In this document: positions 1 through 11,320 of the stretch, piece by piece
Layout of the letters: each line of letters opens with the position of its first letter
How positions within the stretch are numbered: position 1 is the stretch's first letter
Source of the DNA: Ischnura elegans
Taxonomy: Eukaryota; Arthropoda; Insecta; Odonata; Coenagrionidae
DNA length: 64,000 nucleotides
Direction of reading: 5' to 3'
Assembly: GCF_921293095.1 (NCBI RefSeq)
Contig: NC_060257.1
Location: 53,418,968 to 53,482,967 of the forward strand
Position numbers and translations under genes: made by a program
The notes under the pieces: generated by a model
Seen by the model: only the letters and a program-made list of their open reading frames with translations
The model's database searches: none
Told to the model about the DNA's origin: nothing

Positions 1-3000
1 TTACTTATGCAAATCATAGAGACTTAAATGTAGAATTAATTAAAGATAAAATCATGAAATAAACTCAACGTACTCATTGTGAGCGATAAACTAACAGGAA
101 AATATAGCAAAAGTGTTCCATTTTACAAAGAAATCATATCATCACTACACTACAACAACAACAGCGTCTTATCTTAAATATGACTGCTACTTTCGGGTTA
201 TGCTGTCAGTAAGAAGCTTGTTTTGTGATGAAATGAAGCGTGATAACATTGTCTACGTTCAGATACCATACTTCGACCAGTCAAATGTTTTTGCTGTAAT
301 CGTTGGGCGCAAAATGAGTTAGTTTCATGAAAATGACGCAGAATCCTGTTTACATGTATGTTAAAAATAAAATAATATTGGAAAAGGAACATAAAAAATG
401 TTTTTGGAAACTCTCTCGAAATTTAGAAGTAACTAAAAATTCAGATTTAGCGCCTCACGAGTTTAAGCTCACCATTTATAAAAACAAGGAATTAATGAAG
501 GCATAGTTGATTTTTTAAATTAATTATTTTACTTGATCCATTGATTTATATTGGAGCATTCTCCTCCCCATAAAGGAATGTCACACGTCACCGACCTTTG
601 CCAAATTAATGACCGAACTGATGCCATAAAAGAGGCGTTCTCATTTTTCGTTCTTTGCTGGATGATTTTCGTTTTTAATTATTCCTCTTTTTTTCAGCGC
701 CACATCTTGTGACAAGGGGAAATCAATTAAAATAAAAATCATCCTGCTAAAATCGAAAAAAAAAATTAATAAACTGGCCGCTTATCCATTTCGCCGTCGA
801 ACTCGAGAGGGAATTTATTGTCATCATCATAAATTCATAGCCTTCCATAATTTTCAAGCTGTACGCTGTGAAAATATCCTTTCTTTCTGAGCGTTTATTC
901 GTTCATGCATTGGTTGTTTCTTATGTCTACAGGAGAATTTTAGTCCCTCTAGTGTAAAACCTAATGTCTGAGAAACAAAACTATTCACATGTTTTAAATA
1001 CCAATTTTAGCTCACTTAAAACATATCATATCGATGGCTGAGATCTAACAACACGTATCTCAAAAATAGCAACATTTCAGGAGAGCAAAAAAAAAGAATA
1101 ATTTTTTTACTTATACGCTGAAATTAAAAACTAAAAGTTCATAAAACTTAATTCCTTTAATTTATTTTCTTTTTCTCTTAATTCTTTTTGTTTATTAATT
1201 TTTATTTTCTCTTAATTTTTTTAATTATTAAGATTCAGTTAACTTCATTTGCACACAAAGAGTTGGTTTTTGCTTGTATTTTATTTATTTTATGTTATTA
1301 CACCTTGTTTAAGATTCCTGTCTCAAACCGGCCGAATTTGAGAGACGTGTTGTTATAACTTAGCCATCGATATGTAGATAGATTTAATACCATTGTCAAG
1401 GTAATCTATATTTGCTAAATTTGTTGCGTGTCAGTCTGTCTATATTTTGCTCAGTCATACTTTAGGGTCTATCTCAGTCGTACCAAGTGCTAAAGGGATG
1501 GGGTTTGATGCGTTTGACGCAGAATATTTGTACGTACATACATAGTAAACTTGGGCCCAGCGCTGTGGTTCGACATTGAGTAAAGTTGCGGGCAATAAAG
1601 GCAACGACATGTAGTGCAGCAGAGTCAACCTCCTAGTCGATCGATAAATTGAATTTTGCGGAAACTTAAAATTGGTTTTATTTTACATCATGAAAACTGC
1701 CGTTTACAAACAAAGTTACGTATTCATTCATGAATCCAGGCGAGCTGGAATCATTAAGGGTGAATAAAAATTTTTGAAGAGCACATAATTTTTTTTGGAA
1801 ATACAATTGAAAGGCGGTGTTAGCAATATAGTTCTATTTAAGGTAGAGATTCGTATGTGATAAATATGTACGCGTTTCATATTATTCCAATTCCTGTGTT
1901 CCTTTTAAGTTGTGTTGTGTTGAAATCTTTTCACATTTTTTAGAAAAATGCATGGGTGCTAATATTCATCATTACGCATAAGGTATGCGGCTAGTATTAC
2001 GATCCATTTTTAAATTCCGATTTTCATCTTTATTCTGCTGCATGCCAGCTTATTTTGGCGTTGAAATCTATAAATATACTCAAGCGATAGCCTATTCAAT
2101 TAATGGTCGGGCGCGGAAGTTTCAGTTTTATTATAGCTTAATATGGTTCGCTGAATCATGAACCGATATATTATTTTTCCAATGCTATTTTCATTAATTT
2201 TTATTCCTAAAAACCGAAAAAATGTATTTTTAAAAAGTCTGTCGATTACCGCTCTTGTTCATTTTAAAAGTTGTGAATATTCTCTTGCGATAGCTTGTTT
2301 AATTTTATCGCTACTTTTCTGGTTCAATGTCAGCGAAATTGGAGGAAGCTACTCACCGTGTGAATGAAAAAATTGTTTTGCCTGTGATGGATATCTACCT
2401 CGACTTTATTTTGAACGATACGAATTAGGAACGGCGCGTTGCAAGTAGAAATCAAGTCAGGCGCTTGCTGGAAAAAAAAAATATTTTCCATCGCTTCTAA
2501 TCTATTTCAGCATCCATGAGCACGTAGGCCCAACGTGCTTTCATAATCAAGTGTTCTTCCGTTTATATTACGCATTATTTTAGACTATATTGAGTGATTG
2601 GGATTAAAAAAAATGTTTTTATAAACTCGTTTCGTTGTTTGTCATCTTGTCCGGGTCAAATCTTGCAATTCAATTTTAACCCACTTTCCGATTAGCTATC
2701 AAGCTGAAGTGTTTAGGAGAACTCAGATCCAGATGGCAATGCATTATTCTAACACTTTTATTATGTTTTTAACTGTATCTCAATTGTTTTTCAGAATCTA
2801 AAACTAAATGTGGAGATTAGTTCAAAAGATGTCCACCAAAATCCGATAACGGCGCTGTGATCATTAAAAGTACCGTAAACGTGGGTTTCATTATGGTTTC
2901 ATTGGCCCTGGTATCCTTCTTTGGCCCAAACTGAGAAGAAAGTACAACGCACTCCGGTTACCTTAAGGAAACAGTTTTTCGACTGATTCCAGCAGTTTTG

Positions 3001-4784
3001 ATTAAGGTGCAGCATAAAGCTTTTAGTGATGCATTCTAAACATTTGATTGCTCACCTCTTGAATCAGCACCAGTGGTTTTCTTTTCTTCGTGCAACCATG
3101 TATTTTTTCTGTGCTATTAAACTTTTGTTTGTGAACACAGTTCTACATTTTCCATATGTTTGGGAAATATCTATTTAGGAGCAAAATTTAATAGTTAAGA
3201 AATTGGTGTTGTTGAACTTTTAACTATTATTAATTTTTTTATGTAAAAATTTCATAATAGCAACGCGTCTCCTAACCACAAAATTGAGACCTACTTTGGC
3301 CCACCATTTTTCTGGGACAAAGTAGGTTGTACTTGTGCAAAACTTATTTTACCACCATCATAAATCCTTTAAATGCATGTTGTGTTCTTCTTTTATGATT
3401 TAAAACTGGTAGTAGGCCAACATTTTAGTTTTTATGCATTATATCTGTCCAATTTTCGGCCCCAGTTCAAATGCTGGTAAAACAACCGAATAAAAGTATA
3501 AAAACTTATAATAAAAATATCATTACATAAATATACTTATTTATTAAATGCAACAAAAATACCTGCAAACAACATACTTCGTCTGTTGGGGTCACATGTT
3601 AAGCTAGGTATTTGTATAATATTTTCATAGATAAGGATAAAAAATTAGCTAATTTTTATTTGATTATTTTTAAAATAAATAGGTAAACATTAAGAATTAA
3701 ACAACACTCATATTCCTGTACATATTTTTTACTTTCTTTTTAACAAGTATGTCTCTCTTAAACCACCTCTAAAATGTGTTTTTCTATAAAATCTATTGGT
3801 TTCCTCTTGAATCCAAATCTTTCTTTGGTCATAGCTATTCTTACAATGCTTTGAAGTGAGTATAATCACCGTAGACCAAAGAAACCCAAAATCAAGTGAA
3901 ACATTGGCCCAAGTAAGAATATTTCATAGATTAAAAATTTAAAAAAATAAGTTTAAAACTATTCAAATACTCTACTGAAGACAGTCCATATGGGTTATAA
4001 TCTTCTTAAGGCCTGAAAAAGTAAAATAGAAACATATAAGAAAAGAATCTAAAAAAAAGTTTCACACTGGGCCGAAGTACCTCGTATTTACGGTAGGGAG
4101 AATGATAGTCAAAACAACAAATTTGTTTATATCAAAGTCAATTAAAACGTAATTAATTATAGTTCCCTCTATTTTAAGGTCTCATTATTTTATTATCCTA
4201 AGTATAAATTGAGTATTACTGTGAATAGATATAGCCCAACGTTTTTTGTTGTATATGAAGCAATTTATTTTGACGCTCTGTCAGGCTTATAGAAAATGCA
4301 TTGTATTCCTTTTCCTTTGCGATGAAAACGTTATTTTTCATAAAATATTGTATTTATTTTGTATTATTTCTTAAACTATTTGAGAGCTGCTTTTGATAGA
4401 CTCCTATTAGTTTCCTTTCCGCTTGGCCCATCTCGACATGTCGATATTTTATTGCGAACCGAAACATTATTTATTTATCGATTCGTTTGAGTTTTTATTT
4501 ATTATTTTCACGATCACCATAATCCCTCGAGCTTTTCGCTGTATATCTTGCGTCATTATGACGTCGACGACATGGATGCTTTTTTGCCGCTGGATTTTTT
4601 AAATATAAATGTCAACGAGTTTCCGCTGTCAAGCTTCCTTTTAGGGTGAGCGGTGTCAGATATATAGGTGTTGAATAAGCTCTGTCTTTACCGGTAGATG
4701 CATTTTGTTCCGGTTTTCTTGGGTAGCTTCCCGCGTCAGTTGTTCCTCAAATACAGGGGTTGCAGTTTATGGTTAGTGTGGATG
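1..4784. other. AT-rich region with no recognised gene
   Basis: No open reading frame exceeds about 70 codons and none resembles a known protein. Long A and T runs dominate. The only repeat I could place is the minus-strand family J copy near 2619-2712. I saw no RNA gene. Confidence 0.6.
2619..2712 (-). repeat. Dispersed repeat family J, copy 1
   Basis: The minus strand carries a segment that recurs at about 47739-47800 and 48659-48784: a block reading GATAGCTAATCGGAAAGTGG, then CAAGATTTGACCCGGACAA, then an AAC/GAGTTTATRA end. The three copies share order and spacing, apart from an internal deletion in the 47739 copy. No terminal repeat or coding capacity is visible, so the class is unknown. 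Confidence 0.6.
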
Positions 4785-4978
4785 TTATTAAGCAGGGATG
4801 GCAAGTGAAATTAAATGAAAATGTTTCGTTTCGACCCGGAGGGAAACGAAAATACGAGGCCTAGGCTTAGTTTAATTCCCGCAAGAAATTAAAATCACTA
4901 AGGAGTTAAGTTTCAACCTGGGACGAAACTTTACTCCCGGGAACGAAACAAAATTAATCGAAACTCCGCTGCTCATAG

Positions 4979-4990
4979 TTAAATTTCGAT
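4979..4990. repeat. Target-site duplication, left copy
   Basis: TTAAATTTCGAT directly precedes the snapback SINE and recurs exactly at 5475-5486 directly after it. Confidence 0.85.
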
Positions 4991-5083
4991 TAAAGTATAC
5001 CGGGACTAGCCGCGGTGATAACTTTTACGGGAGTCACCCGCAATGCACATTCGTGCGAAAGTTCCACAGAGAAAAAATCATTC

Positions 5084-5155
5084 GCCTTGACCGGGATTCG
5101 AACCCGGATCCCCCGATTTCCGGTCGAGTGCTTTAGCCAGTTAAGCTACCGAGGC
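5084..5155 (-). other. tRNA-like sequence in left SINE arm
   Basis: A 72-nt tRNA-like segment, mirror image of 5374-5445. It has D-arm, anticodon-arm and T-arm pairing and a good B box (GGTTCGAATCC). See the right-arm entry for the fold. I read it as a SINE head, not a tRNA gene. Confidence 0.7.
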
Positions 5156-5373
5156 GTCATTCTTCCCTGTGGATATATTCGGACACTACCGGACAAGGTG
5201 ATGCTGGACTGCTGAGCATATGATGCCACAAGCAGTCCAAATCGCCTGTCCCGGGCCTGCTCTCCGGCTGTGGCGCTGTGCGCACGATTTGGACTGCTTG
5301 TGGCATCATATGCTCAGCAGTCCAGCATCACCTTGTCCGGTAGTGTCCGAAAATATCCACAGGGAAGAATGAA

Positions 5374-5445
5374 GCCTCGGTAGCTTAACTGGCTAAAGCA
5401 CTCGACCGGAAATCGGGGGATCCGGGTTCGAATCCCGGTCAAGGC
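5374..5445 (+). other. tRNA-like sequence in right SINE arm
   Basis: The 72 nt fold as a standard cloverleaf: acceptor GCCTCGG with TCAAGGC (one mismatch and one wobble), D stem GCTT/AAGC, anticodon stem CTCGA/TCGGG around loop CCGGAAA, 5-nt variable region, and T arm CCGGG-TTCGAAT-CCCGG. Loop position 33 is C where real tRNAs have U, which argues against a working tRNA. By position the anticodon would be GGA. Internal A and B boxes should still allow Pol III transcription of the SINE. Confidence 0.7.
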
Positions 5446-5961
5446 GAATGATTTTTTCTCTGTGGAACTTTCGCTTAAATTTCGATCTCAGAAATTGAGT
5501 GGAGGGGGATGAGAGGGAATAGTTTCGACCCACTACGTTTGACATAGGTGTAGAGAGGATAAAGAATTGAGCTGAAAAATATAATGGTCAGTTTGCGTTC
5601 ACCTGTCTCCTGTTAGTGGTAAAAATATGAGTGTCCCATGCATCTAATGGCGGTAGGCGGAACCTCTACTTCATTCAACCATACTTCGTCCTCGGTGCGT
5701 GGGTCGAAACTAAACTGTTCGAAGGTGAAGCACGTGGTCCCTCCGGTGCGAAACATTATCTGTGTTCCGTTTCGTCCTAAAGTTTTACTTTAGTTTCGAC
5801 CCGATGTAGTTTTGACTCCGATTTCGTTTCGACCCTGCGTTTAATTCCCGGATTTACGTCCATTTCGTTTCGTTTCTGCATTTCGCTCCCGGGAACGAAA
5901 CCATTGAAATTTTACTGGTTTTCACTATCGTTTCGTTTCATTTGCCATCCATGTAATTAAG

Positions 5962-7799
5962 GTGTGAGAATATGATAGTTACTCGCTTCTGCTCGCTGGG
6001 GATCTCAGCATCCCCAAAACCTGATGGAAAATGCTTGCAGCTCTTTATGGTCACTGTGCCAGTTCTTACAAATTTTGTTTACCGTTTGTTCCTAAAGGGT
6101 CGTTTATTTTCATGGCTAGATTATAAATAAGCAATAATTCCACTTTCAATTGTAAAACGAGCGAATAGTTTATGAATTGCATTATAAAGTAAATAAATAA
6201 GTACATTTTATACGGAACAAAAAAAATACGGAACGGGAATAATTTTCTAGGAGACTGATTGCATCTCTAAATTAATTGTTTCAACGAAAAACGTCAGACG
6301 CGAGTTACGCCTTCAATTTATGCGTAACACAAAAAATATAGTTCATTGTATTTCCTAGTTTTACGATAGTATGATGTTACGGGTCTTTATCATTACTTAA
6401 CGTTATTACTGTGGCTAATAGTTATTTATTGGCAAATAGAAGAACTAATTCCAATAAAGAAATTTATAGACAGGCCGCCGAAATAAAACACTTTCCTGAT
6501 TTGATTCGAAAATATGTTCTTTCAAGGATTGTCAGAGAGTATTCATTTTAAAATCCTCCTGGTATCTTTTCGTCCGTCATACCGTTTATCATAAAAATTT
6601 ATGTTGATTTTATGGTACGAATGGATTTTACTTTGCAGGAAGAGGCTGAAACAGATTGCAATGGAAAATATTATTGGGCCGGCGTATATTGCTGTTGAAT
6701 TTAGCTCTGTTATCCATAAAGCTTACTTCATAGCATAAATTTATTCACACCTACATGCAATCTAATTCGCCCCATATGGAATACATACTCCTAAATCTTT
6801 AAGCGAATTCGAAAATTCAGCCCTTTAATTTTTTTTGAGAAGAAGAACCAGTTCCATAAAAAAATATTTATGAGGGGACTCGAAAAAAAATGAAAAAGTA
6901 ACTTTGCATCGAAAAATATGTGGATACTTCATCCACTTCCCATTGGGGAAAGGAGGCGGATTACGTTTTTGACGAGGGAAAAGCCACAAACTCTATCGTC
7001 CGTTCCCAAGGGAAAATGTCAAGGTAGAAACTTTTTCGCGATATTCACTTTCGAAGATATTCCTTTTAGAGTCTTGCCCTACACAATGGTCTCACTACCG
7101 TGATAATTTTTCGTTGCAAATTGAATCCAGTTCATTAGTTTCTTTTGAAGTCCGGGTAAGAATTATGAGCATAATAACAAGTGTTATAGAGGATTAGAAT
7201 ATTAAATTTTATAATGTATATTTCGAAATTGGAATTCTTATCGGTTTTGGATTTGATAGACGAAATGGTAATTTGCTATTGGTATTAATTTACGCCTATG
7301 TAATAACAAAATTACGTCTAGCATTAGTCATATACATGTAAATTAGTAGTTCACTTACGATACTGAAAGATTGAGTTTGGCATTATATATGTACACATAC
7401 TTTGAAAAAATGTAGTTAGAAATATCAGATATTTATTAAATTGATCAAACTTCTCGGTCCACACGGAACATTGAATATTTCGGTAACAGTGACCAAACCA
7501 GTTTGATAAATGCAGTTTGATTAATTTCATCAAAATGACCGCTGCGGTTTGATAATAACTGTTAAAATCAAAAGGACAATAAAACAAACGTAGCTTGCGC
7601 ATATGAAAGCTTTTACATCCAGAAAACATTGTGCTGATTGAAATTCATAAAATTAGGAGTTACATGTAGAATGCCTTATATATTCAATCGGGTACTATTT
7701 AATTTAAAGAAAAGCTTCAGAGGCATTAAACGACTGTTGTCAGTCGTTTTTTGGACATGGATCGGTCAATAAAAATCTTAAAAAATTACATGTTGAATC
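5962..7799. other. No recognised feature
   Basis: AT-rich sequence with only short unrelated open frames (longest about 61 codons at 6918-7103). I saw no repeat shared with the rest of the window. Confidence 0.5.
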
Positions 7800-7857
7800 T
7801 GAAATGATGAATTTGCTTGCAGAAAGGATTTTCGGGTTTTCCACCGGGTACCATGTC

Positions 7858-7902
7858 ATCCGACGCTTCGAAGAACGACTTGTTCTTCATCTTCAGGGGA
7901 TC
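7858..7902 (-). ncRNA. Hammerhead-like RNA motif, left arm of E1
   Basis: On the minus strand: core CTGAAGA, one extra T, stem II GAAGAAC/GTTCTTC (7 perfect pairs, loop AAGTC), then GAA, a short G-C-G-T stem III and C17. Flanks CC/GG can form stem I. Core residues C3, U4, G5, A6, G8, A9, G12, A13 and A14 of a hammerhead are all present. The extra pyrimidine between A9 and stem II is not canonical. Activity is unknown. Confidence 0.45.
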
Positions 7903-8023
7903 ATCAATGTATAGAGATAAGGAAAGAAAGGGATAGGAAAATATAATAGAAAAAGGACGAGGACAACGGTGCTGTGGTAGATGGAAAAAGCCAGAAATCA
8001 TAGGGTAAAAATAAAATGCTGTC

Positions 8024-8098
8024 TGACTGGGACTCGAACCCAGAACCTCCCGGTTGCCGGCCGGGTGCTCTGTATTTGTTATTCTGCTAAAAGTTTTG
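8024..8098 (-). repeat. tRNA-derived SINE segment S3
   Basis: The minus strand has a good tRNA 3' half: anticodon stem CCCGG/CCGGG around CCGGCAA and T arm CTGGG-TTCGAGT-CCCAG followed by TCAGACAGC. The 5' half (D arm) is degenerate. It sits in the loop of inverted element E1. The loop again has C at position 33, as in the snapback SINE, so this is a SINE head rather than a tRNA gene. Confidence 0.6.
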
Positions 8099-8174
8099 CA
8101 TATTTTATACGTTGTTGTACTGGTGGAATATACATTGTTGAATAGGATTGTTTGAGATACGGAATTCAGGAGAT

Positions 8175-8215
8175 ACTCTGAGGATGAAGAGCTAGTCGTT
8201 CTTCGAAAAGTCGGG
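8175..8215 (+). ncRNA. Hammerhead-like RNA motif, right arm of E1
   Basis: Core CTGAGGA at 8178-8184, an extra T, stem II GAAGAGC/GTTCTTC (six Watson-Crick pairs and one wobble, loop TAGTC), GAA at 8205-8207, then AAGT and C. Stem II differs in sequence from the left-arm copy (GAAGAAC) but still pairs through a G-U wobble. Stem III is damaged (A-G) and stem I is weak, so this is probably a fossil. Confidence 0.4.
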
Positions 8216-8270
8216 TGACATGGAGACAATTACCCGGCGGAAACCCCGAGAATCCTTTCTGCGCTTAATA

Positions 8271-9088
8271 TGCCTGGAGGCTCTAAGATCCGTAATTGCT
8301 TATCGGAAAAAAATAATCGGCTGCTATTTTTTTATGAAAAGGATGCTATCATCCTCAGATAAATAATATTGGAAACTAGGGAGATGGTGGAATTTTTCTT
8401 TCATCACCATCTATTCATTACGGCACCCAGGTTTTTTTGTGGTTAAGTGGTCGGAAGATTTAAGGGGGATTAAATGCCTTTATCCCCAATAAACCATTTA
8501 ACGATCCTTTCATATTTTCCTATCCCTTCTCCGTATTCCACCTGACCTTCCATTCAAGCACCAAGTCCTCAAGCTCATCCCTTTGCTGGTGATACCTTTT
8601 ACCCCGCATTGACTGCTAAACTGATTGAGGAAATGGCCTGGAGTAGGAGGTATTCTTTTTAGTATATTTTGTATTCCCCAATTGAGAAACCTGAAGTGTC
8701 TCGATAGAATTATAGATTGGATCCAATTAAAACCAAGATGGAGCAGACATGTGTATTCACCTTCTTAACTCGCCCATTAAAAAGCCAATTACTTCGTTTA
8801 AAAAACATTTCTTTTAATTCTACGTAAATACATTAACTCTTCACCAGGAGTTTTGTGTATCGTGGAAGGGAGTGGTATTTGTAAGGATGAATGGAGTCCA
8901 CTGAATTAATTTTCTGTAATTGGAAGAGGGTTGATTAGGCGTATGGAATTTCATTTTCCCTCGAACAGTTAATGATGCCTTTTAATCTCTTGTTCATTGC
9001 CAATTTTGTGTGACTGAAAAGTTAATCCTTGTCCTACAATAAGAGCTCCGGTTATAGTGGAAGGTATCTATTTGAGTGCAAAGGAGTT
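8271..9088. other. No recognised feature
   Basis: No open frame of note and no repeat recognised elsewhere in the window. Confidence 0.5.
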
Positions 9089-9235
9089 GATATTTGAACA
9101 TTATTTTATTTTTAACTGTGATAAATACAAGTAAGGACTTCTAACAAACGGCTTCACGGATTGCAATTAACTTTGGTTGCAATCTTTGCAGCCGTATGGT
9201 AATGCATAACTGACAGTCTTTTTGCATATTTTTTA
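9089..9235 (+). repeat. Direct repeat H, copy 1
   Basis: Begins GATATTTGAACATT and runs through AAGGACTTCTAACAAACGGC, TTGGTTGCAATC and GCAGCCGTAT to a T-rich end. It recurs at 9953-10100 in the same orientation with few differences. Its GCAATC...GCAGCCGTATGG block is shared with family K copies near 12940 and 59580-59930, so it looks like the 3' end of a retroposon. Confidence 0.65.
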
Positions 9236-9772
9236 TTTTTATTATCCTATTTTTTTGTATTAAAAGTTTCAAGCATAATACTTACACATGTAGTGTTCTC
9301 CCTAAAAAATATTAAGGCTCCACGTTCATCGCCGACTATTTACGACACAATTCATCACTTTGGTGTAGTGAGGTCTCTTTAAACCCTTTCCGGTGCAATT
9401 TTTTTATTATATTTAATTTTGTTCAAAACAATTTTCAGGAAAAAAAATTGACATGATTGATTGTTGCCCTCTAAATGTACTTACTTTATTGTTTAAGGTA
9501 AAAATCTACTGGTTTTTAATAGAGTCCATGTTCTACCAAAAAAGAGTTTTTCTTGGAAAATTTTCGATGTGTGATATTTCTTGAAGTAATGAATAATCCC
9601 TTGAGAACTAGTATAATCGCAGTGCCTCGTGATGTCGACCTAAACTTGTCGTTGGATCTGATGCTAGCACTAGACCTGCCGAGTCAACCTCGACGTTGGA
9701 CCGCAAAGGGTTAATAGATATTTCTGATATTGATGGAGGCTTCCTTGGTGTGGTGCAATAAGGGCAGCTTGT

Positions 9773-9940
9773 CTTTCCGGGTTATCTTCCGCGTCGATAT
9801 ATCTTTGCACGACTGCTTCACCGGCGTTGCAGCAGGTGTCTTCAGGTTTGAAAGCCAGTTTTCAAGCCTGAAGTCGCTTGCTGCAACGCCGGCGAAAATG
9901 TCGTACGGAGATGAATCGACACGGAGGAAAACCCGGAAGC
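9773..9940. repeat. Near-palindrome, 81-bp arms
   Basis: Arms 9773-9853 and 9860-9940 are reverse complements at roughly 80 percent with no gaps, around a 6-bp centre. The conserved core is CGGCGTTGCAGCA. It lies between the two H direct repeats. The open frames on both strands here are mirror translations of this palindrome, not genes. Confidence 0.7.
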
Positions 9941-9952
9941 AAAAGTATTTTT

Positions 9953-10100
9953 GATATTTGAACATTGTTTTATTTTAACTGTGATAAATACAAGTAAGGA
10001 CTTCTAACAAACGGCTGTACGGATTGCAATTAACTTTGGTTGCAATCTGTGCAGCCGTATCGTAATGTATATCTGACAGTCTTTTTAAATACTTTTTATT
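9953..10100 (+). repeat. Direct repeat H, copy 2
   Basis: Matches 9089-9235 in the same orientation at an offset of 864 bp. The two copies may be retroposon tails or the edges of a duplication. Confidence 0.65.
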
Positions 10101-10278
10101 TTCCTATTTTTTGGGAGAATTTAAATTTGCATTTTAAAGCGATGAATAGAGACAGCTGCTGAGAGGTGTCTTATCAGAGTAAGGGTCAATTCATTTCTCA
10201 ACTCAGATCTTTATATTCATTTGATTCAGGGCGGTGTTAGGGAATAATGGTTACAACGCAGAATTGCTGAAAAAATTT

Positions 10279-10347
10279 GAGATGTTGTTGTACCATCGGG
10301 TACCTTGAGAGATGTTGTGGTACCCTCGGGTACCACAACAACATCTC
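10279..10347. repeat. Short inverted repeat with GGTACC cores
   Basis: GAGATGTTGTTGTACC pairs with GGTACCACAACAACATCTC, with an internal GGTACCCTCGGGTACC block. This could be a small foldback MITE. Confidence 0.5.
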
Positions 10348-10658
10348 AGAACTGTGAACTTAATATAGTATCAAAATGTAGCACAAGTCAACTGGGGCCC
10401 AGAAAAAAATTAAATACGCTCGTCCGATATATCGGACGCTATTTACTAATGGGCTAAAAACGCTATGAGCAGATGGCTATTAGTAAACAGAAAGCTTTCC
10501 GTACTTTACTGTTCACAAAGGCGGAATCTGTAGTTACTGTACAACGTGCGTTCCTGATTAAGTTTGGTTGTGATCCTGCAGGTGATAATCACATCCGTGG
10601 CTCCACTATTAGCTGACATTTGCGAATAAAGAAACGAAAAGCAGCTGTTTCAACAATA

Positions 10659-11320
10659 GGGTGGTTTCCTATTATTTTTTTATTGCCTACATGGAAAGAT
10701 TATTACTCCTTGAGTACGCATTTCACGCTCTTAGATTTTCGAATGACGATATCTATTTTTCGCGATCAAACGAAAAGTGAACATTTTCAAGCGCGCGAAA
10801 GCGCGACGACTAATTAGGAATGATGGGAAAAGTCCGTGTGACGTCGTTCTGGTTCCCGCTGCCGCAAGTGAGGTGGTGACCTTGGGGCGAGGCTTTGAGC
10901 GCTGATACGACGCAGGATGCTGGCAGGTAGCTGAGTACCATGCTAGCTGGTAGCGCTTGGCTTGAATAAGGATTATTAATACCTTATCAAACGAAGAAAA
11001 CTTTCCGACCTTAGCCAGTTTTAATAAATGATTATTAAGAGATTTTTCACTGAGCTCGGTGCCTCATGCATGCATTGGTAATCTCAGACGACGTAAAACT
11101 CTCTCATCCTCTCGTGTAGAAACTTAGTCCCTGTGACGTCACTTAGAGTGGAACCGCATGGGCGCCAATGTGGCCCTTTTCAAATGAGGATAAAAATGGA
11201 CCATAGCCATTCGTTTAAACTGGGATCTCTAAAACCAAATAATTTGTATATTATGAAGACCCTAATGGTGGGTAACGAATAGCAATCAATGAATTTCGTT
11301 TTCTTTGATGAAGAAAACTT
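10659..11320 (+). mobile_element. MITE family A, copy A1
   Basis: A 660-bp non-coding element beginning GGGTGGTTTCCT directly after a TA. It matches copies A2 to A5 over most of its length, including the blocks TTTTCGCGAT, GATACGACGCAGG, GCATGCATTGGTAA, TGTGACGTCAC and GGTGGGTAACGAAT. In better copies the far end is the inverted AGGAAACTACCC followed by TA; here that end is decayed. TA flanks suggest mobilisation by a Tc1/mariner-type transposase. Confidence 0.75.

Larger units (their letters stand above)
4991..5474. mobile_element. Snapback tRNA-SINE, copy 1 (head-to-head inverted tRNA-like arms)
   Basis: A left unique part (4991-5054, beginning TAAAGTATACCGGG) is followed by two 190-bp arms, 5055-5244 and 5285-5474. 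The arms are reverse complements with about two mismatches and no gaps, around a 40-bp loop. Each arm holds a complete tRNA-like cloverleaf. The whole unit is flanked by a perfect 12-bp direct repeat, TTAAATTTCGAT, at 4979-4990 and 5475-5486. A duplication of that size fits LINE-type target-primed insertion. There is no poly-A tail. A related unit with shorter arms lies at 36409-36764. It is inserted inside the hAT-type element at 4793-5953. Confidence 0.85.
4793..5953. mobile_element. Non-autonomous hAT-type element, interrupted by a SINE
   Basis: The ends read CAGGGATGGCAA at 4793 and, inverted, CATGGATGGCAA at 5953. The CAGGGATGGCAA start is typical of hAT superfamily terminal inverted repeats. 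The flanks are TTATTAAG (4785-4792) and TAATTAAG (5954-5961), an 8-bp target duplication with one mismatch, also a hAT trait. The interior has several GTTTCGACCC and GGGAACGAAAC blocks and no transposase reading frame. About 496 bp of the span (4991-5486) is a later SINE insertion plus one duplicated target copy, leaving roughly 665 bp of original element. It presumably depends on a hAT transposase encoded elsewhere. Confidence 0.75.
7800..8270. mobile_element. Inverted-repeat element E1 with hammerhead-like arms
   Basis: Two inverted arms, about 7800-7903 and 8170-8270, read outward through the same order of blocks: a hammerhead-like motif, then GTCGGRTGACATGG, then an ACCCGG...GGAAAACCC-type block, then AATCCTTTCTGC. 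Between them is a tRNA-like SINE segment (8024-8098) with a pyrimidine-rich region. A related but nearly loopless copy (E2) lies at 56804-57610 and is itself split by a Transib-like element. There is no convincing coding capacity; the 147-codon open frame here simply reads across the repeat. Confidence 0.6.

Noticed and set aside
5374..5445. Functional tRNA gene
   Set aside because: The cloverleaf is good, but position 33 is C, the acceptor stem has a mismatch, and the sequence occurs as inverted arms inside a retroposon with target duplications.
7725..7752. Hairpin AACGACTG/CAGTCGTT followed by T run as a terminator
   Set aside because: Bacterial-type terminators are not expected in this eukaryotic context; a short hairpin plus T run occurs often by chance.
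7786..8229. 147-codon minus-strand ORF as a gene
   Set aside because: It reads straight through inverted element E1 and SINE S3 and has no domain.
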